Shown piece by piece: positions 1-5,368 of a stretch of DNA of 7,708 nucleotides. The DNA is from UBA2137 sp037968575 (GTDB lineage: Bacteria > Pseudomonadota > Alphaproteobacteria > Micavibrionales > Micavibrionaceae): positions 1-7,708 of the forward strand of contig JBBKVR010000020.1 of assembly GCA_037968575.1 (NCBI GenBank). Direction: 5' to 3'. Both the position numbers and the translations under genes were made by a program. The notes under the pieces were generated by a model that had not been told where the DNA came from, did no database searches, and saw only the letters and a program-made list of their open reading frames with translations. Numbering within the stretch: position 1 is the stretch's first letter; every line of letters begins with the position of its first letter.

Positions 1-2
1 AC

Positions 3-542
3 ACGTTGATCTTCCAAATATTCGAAGATGGCGAAGACGAGGAGGTAAAAGAAGAAATCGTCCAAAAAATGAAGGAATGGTTATTAGATAAAGACCTAAA
101 TAGTGCTGAAAACTTAAGCCTTTCGGAAAAAATTGGGTTGTTTTGGATAAATGATTGGGATTTATATAATGAATTTTGGCGAGAAATAAATAATTTTGGT
201 TTAATAAACAGAGATTTTAAAGATTTATCTATCAATCAACCAGACAGCGCAGAAGAAATGGTTATTAATTTAGTCAGGGATGTTGATTGCTCTATTTATG
301 ATTTAGCAGATTTAGCAATCAAGGTAGGTGATAGAGCCGAACAGAAAAGAAATAACGTAATTTATTGTGATTTTGCTGAGGGAAAAGACAATTTTCTAAT
401 ACGTGCCGTGGCAAGAAACAGAATTTTGTTGAGTACACAAACGGGATTGGACAAAGATTGGTCTGAAATGGAGTTTAGACCACTGCTGACAGATAGAAGC
501 ACAGATAGCCAAAAACCATCAGGTCATTCTGGTCCACACTAA
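3..542 (+). CDS. Hypothetical acidic protein, 5' end probably outside the window
   Basis: I do not recognise this protein. The frame is open to the left edge. The only early start is a TTG at position 6 with no visible Shine-Dalgarno, so the true start is probably upstream. Numbered from that TTG there are 178 residues. The first 30 are very acidic and look helical (EDGEDEEVKEEIVQKMKEW). A tryptophan-rich stretch follows (FWINDWDLYNEFW, about 46-58), then a mixed alpha/beta part. The protein ends in a polar, His-containing tail (SGHSGPH). There is no membrane segment, signal peptide or known catalytic motif. The DNA is visibly AT-richer (roughly one third GC in sampled lines) than sucC, which may indicate a separate origin. 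It converges on the M23 gene at 575 with only 32 bp between the stop codons and no clear terminator. An immunity-type or accessory role is possible but unsupported. Confidence 0.6.
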   Translation, partial: TLIFQIFEDGEDEEVKEEIVQKMKEWLLDKDLNSAENLSLSEKIGLFWINDWDLYNEFWREINNFGLINRDFKDLSINQPDSAEEMVINLVRDVDCSIYDLADLAIKVGDRAEQKRNNVIYCDFAEGKDNFLIRAVARNRILLSTQTGLDKDWSEMEFRPLLTDRSTDSQKPSGHSGPH

Positions 543-574
543 AATTTCAGGAGCTTTAGAATTTACAGAGTGGT

Positions 575-1627
575 TTAGCTGAAAGTGGGCTCAGGGGCTT
601 CGGCCACACGACCCGCTAGGTTGAACCCATTTCGACTTCCTATGGTGGCTGTAGAATGCTGTATCAAGTCGGCTCTGACAGCTGGGTCATTTAAGTCGCG
701 GCCATCTGCCCTTCTTGCATCTACTGTTCTTAATGTTCCGTTTTGGTCTCGTAGAATTAATTCCATATGTAGGTGTGGTCCCGTACCAATTCCAGTGTTA
801 CCAGAAAGCGCAAAAACCTGACCTTGCCTCACAGTTTGACCTTCTTCTGCAACGAAGCCGCCATTGCGCAAATGAGCATAAGCGGTGTAAACACCATTGC
901 CATGAGATAAAATTGCGACATTTCCGTATCCGCTAGCCGTACCAGTATGTACGACAAGACCATTTTCAGGGGCATATAGACGTGTACCTATTGACATGCC
1001 AATGTCAGTAGCTTCATGAGGGCGTGTAAGTGTCCTCATCTTAAAGCCAGATGTTACACGCTCTTCAGCGTCTGTAAGGGACGAAATACTGACAGAAGTG
1101 CCGCTGCCATCTCCGCGATATTCGCCATGTCCACTAACTAGTCCTCCTACAGCATTACTAAAATCACGATGGGTATGGGAGTGTGTATGGCTACTATCGT
1201 TGTGTCCGTGCTCTTCTACACCTTCATGGTGATCTTCACCCTCATGATGCTCATCACTTTCGGCGCGTTGTGCGTCCTCAGCTTGAGATTCTGGGCAATC
1301 CTCATCAGGACAATATTCGTCAAGATTTACTAAGTTTGCTAAAATACCTTGAATGCTTTCACCTTCAGGATATTCATTAAAATCAGGATTAGCTAAAACA
1401 GTCCACGCTAAATAGTTTCTAGTCAGCTGTGAAAAATCATCTTCTTTCTGCAGTTCTCTAGGGTCTTTAGAGCGGCTTTTTTCTGCTCGTTGTTCTGGGC
1501 TATCTTCATCTGCGTTCGGATTTTCGTCTAAGAGAACACGAGCATTGGCAACTTCTGCAAGACGGGCTCTCAAGCGCTCTTCGTCCAGAACTTCACCATC
1601 TTCGAAATGTTCTCTGTAATGTGACAT
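575..1627 (-). CDS. M23 family metallopeptidase with His-rich linker (peptidoglycan endopeptidase)
   Basis: This is a predicted zinc endopeptidase that cuts peptidoglycan cross-links (M23, lysostaphin/LytM type). The 350-residue protein has its catalytic domain at about 190-310. It opens with the family signature VTSGFKMR and carries the full set of M23 residues: H204 and D208 in HEATD, H252 in YAHL, and H285/H287 in HLH. By family knowledge H204, D208 and H287 bind zinc and H252/H285 are catalytic, so it should be active. The N-terminal 125 residues are highly charged and unrecognised, with a CPDEDC pair at 106-111. Residues 127-153 hold ten histidines, including a repeated HHEG. There is no signal peptide or membrane helix, which is odd for a wall enzyme. 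The ATG at 1627 follows AGAGAG at a 12-nt spacing. It is the last gene of the minus-strand block and ends in APEPTFS, almost matching the end of the block's first protein. Fold and activity class are well supported; the biological role is not. Confidence 0.9.
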   Translation of the reverse strand: MSHYREHFEDGEVLDEERLRARLAEVANARVLLDENPNADEDSPEQRAEKSRSKDPRELQKEDDFSQLTRNYLAWTVLANPDFNEYPEGESIQGILANLVNLDEYCPDEDCPESQAEDAQRAESDEHHEGEDHHEGVEEHGHNDSSHTHSHTHRDFSNAVGGLVSGHGEYRGDGSGTSVSISSLTDAEERVTSGFKMRTLTRPHEATDIGMSIGTRLYAPENGLVVHTGTASGYGNVAILSHGNGVYTAYAHLRNGGFVAEEGQTVRQGQVFALSGNTGIGTGPHLHMELILRDQNGTLRTVDARRADGRDLNDPAVRADLIQHSTATIGSRNGFNLAGRVAEAPEPTFS

Positions 1628-1665
1628 TTACCGCTTAATCTCTCTATTTATTTGTTCTTACTAAT

Positions 1666-1695
1666 AAAATAGCACTTTAAGTGTCTAAAATGCAA
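1666..1695 (-). promoter_or_regulatory. Weak candidate promoter with a dyad in the spacer, upstream of the His-rich M23 gene
   Basis: Read on the minus strand there is TTGCAT (1695-1690), an 18-bp spacer and TATTTT (1671-1666). Each hexamer is only a partial match to the sigma70 consensus. The predicted start near 1659 would give a leader of about 32 nt that includes the AGAGAG ribosome-binding sequence at 1640-1645. The spacer contains an odd dyad, CACTT-A-AAGTG (1673-1683), which could be an operator. The whole 126-bp gap is very AT-rich, so a chance match is quite possible. Confidence 0.3.
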
Positions 1696-1753
1696 TTTAT
1701 TCACATTTTTTCTTTTTATTTCAATAGTTTGTATAATATTAGGAATTAAGAAT

Positions 1754-2686
1754 TTATGCAGTAAATTCGGGAGTGTGCAGATTTTGAGCTGTTCGTGCCA
1801 GAACATCACCTGCGTCACCATACGCACGATTACCAACATAACCATCGTATTGCCCGCTACCATCTGCTCTATAGATAGACGCCCAGATACGTGCTGTAGC
1901 ATTCTCCGCTGCTGCAATGTTACCACTTTCGAGATGTCTGGGAACACCCGCTTCTCTAAGTAGTTCCATAGCTAGACGTTGCTGTAGTTCGGGCGTAAAC
2001 CTAGCATTAAGGTCAATATCCAGATTTCTTACCAATCCACGAAGTGTGGGGCCAACAAATTGGAACGCGCCAACCGCAGAAGAGGGTGAGTCTGTCTGGT
2101 TAATAACATCACGTTGCCACTGAAGAATATCGCCAACAGTTTGTTGAGTTACACCTTCTCCACCAAAATGCCTATTAAAGTGTGCTTGTGCACCATTATA
2201 AACGATATCATAGTTACCACCTGCCTCATGATGAGCGAGTGTATTTAACAGTTCTCCATACGGGCCTGTTGCAATGCCGTGAACAGGAGTATGGTTGAAG
2301 TTGCTATCAAAATGTCTTGTACTATCTCCACCACGACTGTCCATAACAGCTGAAAGTGTTCTAGCTGCACCACGGTCAAGGTTACTCCAGTCACCATTAT
2401 CATCAATGACAATGTTGCCATTTTCATCTTCTCTGGTGGGTGCGCCGTTGGCAATAAGAAAGCGATCCAGAACTTCAATATCTATAGGAAGGGCTTGAAA
2501 TTGTTCTTCGTTTCCAGTGATGCCTGCTCCAGGCCACAATTCCGATGCCATCGCATACAATAAAGTACTGCTATCCGTAGCAGAAGTAGGAACACTTGGC
2601 TCTGTTTCACTTGACCACAGAGAAGACACACCCTCTATGGCGTCTTCAGCAAGGTCTCCAATTCCATTTGCAAAACTTTTAAACAT
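1754..2686 (-). CDS. Lambda R-like (GH104) lysozyme / lytic transglycosylase domain protein
   Basis: This is a predicted glycan-strand-cleaving enzyme. In the 310-residue protein, about residues 143-290 match the plan of the lambda R endolysin (GH104). LLNTLAHHEAGGNYD (146-160) aligns with the lambda segment holding catalytic Glu19, making E154 the likely acid. SSAVGAFQF (202-210) corresponds to lambda STGAGRYQL. ARIWASIYRADGSGQY (265-280) corresponds to lambda NIWASLPGAGYGQ. The first 140 residues are unrecognised. They begin with a possibly amphipathic helix (MFKSFANGIGDLAEDAIEG) and contain an Asp/Asn-rich loop (DENGNIVIDDNGDW, 87-100) that could bind a metal ion. There is no Sec signal or membrane helix. 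The start is uncertain: I chose the ATG at 2686, but an in-frame TTG at 2704 is possible, and neither has a convincing Shine-Dalgarno. It lies between two M23 genes on the same strand, 74 bp after one and 126 bp before the other. Its C-terminus is TPEFTA. Confidence 0.82.
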   Translation of the reverse strand: MFKSFANGIGDLAEDAIEGVSSLWSSETEPSVPTSATDSSTLLYAMASELWPGAGITGNEEQFQALPIDIEVLDRFLIANGAPTREDENGNIVIDDNGDWSNLDRGAARTLSAVMDSRGGDSTRHFDSNFNHTPVHGIATGPYGELLNTLAHHEAGGNYDIVYNGAQAHFNRHFGGEGVTQQTVGDILQWQRDVINQTDSPSSAVGAFQFVGPTLRGLVRNLDIDLNARFTPELQQRLAMELLREAGVPRHLESGNIAAAENATARIWASIYRADGSGQYDGYVGNRAYGDAGDVLARTAQNLHTPEFTA

Positions 2687-2760
2687 ACTTAATAAAATAC
2701 TCAATTTCTCTAATATTTACAAAAAAAACTTAAATAATTAATTAAAACAATAGGTTATAC

Positions 2761-3639
2761 TTATTCAGAGCCTAGCCCTAATCCAGGTAACCTTGTTATA
2801 GCAGTTTCGACGCCCGCACCAACACCTGACCTTGCTGAAGCTATAATACTAGGCGTTGGATTGTATGTTCCTGTTTGCTCTAAGGCATTTTCGATTCTTG
2901 CTTCTAAACCGCGTGTCGGTCTTAGGTCATCTCTCTCTTTTCCATAGGTCTGCATAGTACGATTTATAAGAGATTCACGCACTTCAACATTGGTCATGTC
3001 GTAAGTTTGATTAAACACAAATTGAGGGTCAATACGGTATAATAACCCATCTTCACCCCGTACCATATTTTCGTAATGTAGATGATCTCCGTTCCCACCG
3101 TTACTGGAACGTACACTTCCTGTGTGACCCATATCCATAATATGTTCCCCAGCTCTTACAATCTGACCAGGGTTAACGCCGACTTCTGATGCGTGTGCGT
3201 ATACGCTTACCCAGTTTCCATCACCATGGTCTTGAACGACTCCTCTTCCTAATGAGTTACTCTCATTTCCAAAGCGTGGGTGTCTAACAAGACTAATCAT
3301 GCCGTCTGCAACTGCTCTAATGGGTGTACCTTCTGCATTTGCCATATCTACACCTGGATGAGTGGGTCTACGATCGCTGTACATAGGCGAGTTAATACGG
3401 GTATTTGCTACAGGACTAAAGAAAGAGGTAACTCTGTTATAAGCCTCCTCCAGCCATGTATGCATGCGTAATGTTGGAAGCTCAGGCGCGACAGAGTTGA
3501 AAATAGTATTTAGCCCGTCTCTAATGGGCTGGAGAGGGTTATCTATAATAGAGCTTTCACCAAAAATAGGTGATAATATACGTTGTCCTGCACCTTCTAA
3601 ACGCTCTAAAATTCCCGGTGGTTGATCACGGTTTTGCAT
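2761..3639 (-). CDS. M23 family metallopeptidase (peptidoglycan endopeptidase)
   Basis: This is a predicted M23 zinc endopeptidase acting on peptidoglycan peptide bridges. In the 292-residue protein the catalytic domain spans about 80-207. H94 and D98 lie in HPGVD, H149 in VYAHA, and H186/H188 in DHLHYE. It closes with the typical RIDPQFVF. All metal and catalytic positions of the family are present. The N-terminal 80 residues (amphipathic, with SPIFGESS and TSFFSP) and the C-terminal 85 residues (ending LPGLGLGSE) are unrecognised. No signal peptide or membrane segment is visible. Its ATG overlaps the stop of the upstream gene as TAATG and has only a weak Shine-Dalgarno, so translation is probably coupled to the 243-aa protein. 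The two are therefore likely made together and may act together. It is clearly a different subtype from the other M23 enzyme of the block, with similarity confined to the catalytic motifs. Confidence 0.9.
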   Translation of the reverse strand: MQNRDQPPGILERLEGAGQRILSPIFGESSIIDNPLQPIRDGLNTIFNSVAPELPTLRMHTWLEEAYNRVTSFFSPVANTRINSPMYSDRRPTHPGVDMANAEGTPIRAVADGMISLVRHPRFGNESNSLGRGVVQDHGDGNWVSVYAHASEVGVNPGQIVRAGEHIMDMGHTGSVRSSNGGNGDHLHYENMVRGEDGLLYRIDPQFVFNQTYDMTNVEVRESLINRTMQTYGKERDDLRPTRGLEARIENALEQTGTYNPTPSIIASARSGVGAGVETAITRLPGLGLGSE

Positions 3640-4370
3640 TAGAGTGCTGGCCCTGCTGGTCCGTGACCATGGCCTGCATGAGAAGTTTCAGCGCTTTCAA
3701 CAGTAGCTTCTAGATTGGACGCTTCTGCACGAACGCCTGCAATTACGTTACGTGCACTAACGTCAACGCTACGCTCTTGGATACCTTCCCCACCAGTTTT
3801 ATTCATAACAGCAGTTGTTCTATCTTCTACGGCATTTGAATCTGTCACAACGTCTTCTATTGTTTCCCCTTCGGTTACGGCATCCTCGCGTGTTACTGCA
3901 AAGTTACCGTTTTTATCAAGAGCCATTAATCCGGCTCTTGCGGCGGACTCTAATGCTTCTTGAGCTGCTCTATCACGCTCTAGTTGTGCAGCAATCTCTT
4001 CTCTTCGTGTAATAGCTTCTTCCAGCTTATCTAGCTGTTCTGAAGTCATGAGTGGTTGGCCATGGGCACATTTTGTAAAAGCTTTGTTTACGGGAGGGAA
4101 AGAGCGTGCTGTTACACCAAATCGTCCTAGTTCTTTTTGTTCACTACTAGTACCTGAAACTGCGTCTTCTCCACCGTAGTCGGGACCTATATTGAAAGAT
4201 GTTCCATGAGCGAAGGGATTCCTACCAGCAAAAGCGTCAGGTTTACTCCCAGCTAGAAACGGATTTTTAGGAGTATTTATGAGGATGGCATCGTAGGATT
4301 TATCGCTAGGATTTACTTTCTCAGCGTATGCATCATATTCACCTGTATGTCTGATATCATCAAAGCGCAT
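3639..4370 (-). CDS. Hypothetical protein with helical middle and His/Gly-rich C-terminus
   Basis: I do not recognise this 243-residue protein. Residues 1-105 are polar, with Phe/Gly/Pro patches (NPFLAGSKPDAFAGRNPFAHG, 36-56). Residues 109-147 form a charged, Ala/Glu/Arg-rich helix that could be a coiled coil. LDKNGNFAVTRED (151-163) resembles an EF-hand loop with a non-standard sixth position. The tail is SHAGHGHGPAGPAL. It has no signal peptide, membrane segment or catalytic motif. An ATG at 4388 would add six residues. I chose the ATG at 4370 because GAGGGAAG lies 8 nt upstream of it, and because the predicted promoter would leave only about 10 nt before the 4388 ATG. Its stop overlaps the start of the M23 gene (TAATG). 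That coupling suggests an adaptor, chaperone or protective partner of the enzyme, which is inference only. Confidence 0.75.
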   Translation of the reverse strand: MRFDDIRHTGEYDAYAEKVNPSDKSYDAILINTPKNPFLAGSKPDAFAGRNPFAHGTSFNIGPDYGGEDAVSGTSSEQKELGRFGVTARSFPPVNKAFTKCAHGQPLMTSEQLDKLEEAITRREEIAAQLERDRAAQEALESAARAGLMALDKNGNFAVTREDAVTEGETIEDVVTDSNAVEDRTTAVMNKTGGEGIQERSVDVSARNVIAGVRAEASNLEATVESAETSHAGHGHGPAGPAL

Positions 4371-4378
4371 TGCGCAAA

Positions 4379-4386
4379 CTTCCCTC
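4379..4386 (-). promoter_or_regulatory. Shine-Dalgarno that selects the ATG at 4370
   Basis: On the minus strand GAGGGAAG ends 8 nt before the ATG at 4370. It overlaps the first codons of the alternative start at 4388, which itself has no purine-rich site in front of it. This favours the shorter 243-residue protein. Confidence 0.6.
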
Positions 4387-4404
4387 ATTTCTATACTTTA
4401 AATA

Positions 4405-4434
4405 ATTATAAAGCGAGAAGAGGTCTCTATTCAA
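4405..4434 (-). promoter_or_regulatory. Sigma70-like promoter for the 243-aa gene and downstream M23 gene
   Basis: On the minus strand TTGAAT (4434-4429) is followed after 18 bp by a perfect TATAAT (4410-4405). The predicted transcription start is near 4398, about 27 nt before the ATG at 4370. This is the best promoter match in the window. It implies that at least the second and third genes of the block can be transcribed independently of the first. Confidence 0.6.
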
Positions 4435-4479
4435 AGTAGATGTCTAATCTATTGTTTTGAAAGGGTAATTCGTTTTTGT

Positions 4480-4504
4480 CCAAATGGTTAAAATTTGGTT
4501 AAAA
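4480..4504. repeat. Nested inverted and direct repeat, candidate regulator-binding site
   Basis: CCAAAT (4480-4485) and ATTTGG (4493-4498) form a perfect 6-bp inverted repeat with a 7-nt centre. Overlapping it, TGGTTAAAA occurs twice (4485-4493 and 4496-4504) with an 11-bp period, about one helical turn. The element lies about 45 bp upstream of the -35 box of the promoter at 4405-4434 and just after the stop of the 238-aa gene. The position suits an activator site. A transcription terminator is less likely because no T-run follows it on the minus strand. Confidence 0.4.
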
Positions 4505-4520
4505 CATTGATTTTAAAGGA

Positions 4521-5237
4521 TTAATTAAATACGGGCGCCGGGGTACCTGAGATGATGGCTGTAGGCATTCGACGCTCTAGTTGTAATTCAAAAGCGCGTT
4601 GCCCTAGAATCAGGGCAAAATCGCCATCCATACCTGTGGCACAGCGATCAAGAATTTCTTCTGACGTATCGCAGCCCGCGGCATTTTTAGACGAAAATAA
4701 ACCACGATTACCCTGCATTACGGCATTTTGTACGATTTCGGCTGTTTGCTCGGCGTTGGCGTCACCAATATTTAGATTTCCGAGCACAATACCTTCCTGA
4801 GCAATAACTGTATCAAGTGCATCAATAACTGCTGGATCGTTTAAATTAAGGTTTTTGCGTGCACAAGCTGCTGAAACGGCCTCTCCCATTTCCTGCATAA
4901 AGCGCTCTGAAGTAATAAAAATCCCAAGCTGTGTCATCATTTTGCTAATGAAGCTGTCGCCCAACCATGTACCACTAGTTAGGAGGTCAAATGTACTGCT
5001 TGAAGAATCTCCATCTGATGACCCTTCGCCGTAGTGAAAAAATTTGCTAACACCGGAACGATTACCAGCATGGCTGGTTCCAACATATTTATTGCTAAAA
5101 TCGGTAAATATTGAGGCAGAATGAGGAATTCCCGTAATAGCTTCAGGAAATTCAGAATCGTGCAAACCTTGGATATCAACGCCAAGGCTTGTCCCAGCTT
5201 GTAATTCCAGTAGACGTGCATGAGTCGTTGTTTGCAT
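4521..5237 (-). CDS. Hypothetical protein, first gene of the hydrolase block
   Basis: I do not recognise this 238-residue protein. Visible parts are a polar N-terminal third, a Ser/Asp/Gly-rich linker (GEGSSDGDSSSS, 70-81), and a hydrophobic helical segment at about 90-125 (WLGDSFISKMMTQLGIFITS) that is too polar to be a clear membrane helix. An Ala/Asn/Asp-rich helical half follows, with LNLNDPAVIDALDTVIAQEG at 130-149. Three cysteines are at 125, 189 and 199. The C-terminus is TPAPVFN. There is no signal peptide. The frame can be extended to a TTG at 5294, adding 19 residues, but I prefer the ATG at 5237: it is the only ATG in that region, and a promoter -10 box lies just upstream of it. 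No Shine-Dalgarno is visible, in line with a very short leader. It is divergent from sucC across 131 bp. Its place at the head of the block suggests a shared function with the hydrolases, not a known one. Confidence 0.72.
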   Translation of the reverse strand: MQTTTHARLLELQAGTSLGVDIQGLHDSEFPEAITGIPHSASIFTDFSNKYVGTSHAGNRSGVSKFFHYGEGSSDGDSSSSTFDLLTSGTWLGDSFISKMMTQLGIFITSERFMQEMGEAVSAACARKNLNLNDPAVIDALDTVIAQEGIVLGNLNIGDANAEQTAEIVQNAVMQGNRGLFSSKNAAGCDTSEEILDRCATGMDGDFALILGQRAFELQLERRMPTAIISGTPAPVFN

Positions 5238-5243
5238 GATTAT

Positions 5244-5272
5244 CTTATAGCTGATTTTACGAAAGAACGCAA
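5244..5272 (-). promoter_or_regulatory. Candidate promoter giving a nearly leaderless mRNA for the 238-aa gene
   Basis: On the minus strand TTGCGT (5272-5267), a 17-bp spacer and TATAAG (5249-5244) are followed by six bases and then the ATG at 5237. By usual spacing the transcript would start at or next to the A of the ATG. The absence of a Shine-Dalgarno in front of that ATG fits this. The -35 match is only 3 of 6. A slightly upstream TAAAAT is an alternative -10 and would give a leader of about 11 nt. Confidence 0.4.
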
Positions 5273-5288
5273 AGTTTATGCGTAGGAG

Positions 5289-5310
5289 AGGCAAAATTCA
5301 GCCTTTTTTT
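5289..5310 (+). terminator. Weak terminator-like hairpin with T-run upstream of sucC
   Basis: AGGC and GCCT (5289-5292 and 5301-5304) can pair around an 8-nt loop. Wobble pairs can extend the stem, and seven T residues follow. It sits 58 bp before sucC on the plus strand, where no plus-strand gene lies upstream within the window to be terminated. It could stop antisense transcription into the sucC operon, be a leftover from a former upstream gene, or be chance. The stem is short. Confidence 0.3.
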
Positions 5311-5368
5311 AACAAGTTAGCCATGCTACATAAATGCAGAAGATATTTACCAAAAAGACGGGATACAC

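Noticed and set aside
1183..1380. Plus-strand ORF opposite the His-rich part of the M23 gene, and similar ORFs opposite the other minus-strand genes
   Set aside because: They lie wholly inside well-supported genes, have no homology I can recognise and no ribosome-binding site. The apparent His-rich translation is a by-product of the His codons on the other strand.
1648..1947. Minus-strand ORF of 99 codons overlapping the end of the lysozyme gene
   Set aside because: It is out of frame with the lysozyme domain, low in complexity and rich in basic and Asn residues from the AT-rich gap. No start signal was seen.
2687..2760. Promoter or terminator between the M23 gene and the lysozyme gene
   Set aside because: The gap is almost pure A and T. 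Several poor matches to promoter boxes and an A/T-only hairpin occur, none better than expected from the composition.
575..5237. Prophage or gene transfer agent remnant
   Set aside because: No integrase, portal, capsid, tail or terminase gene and no attachment-site duplication is visible. A phage origin of the lysozyme domain alone remains possible.
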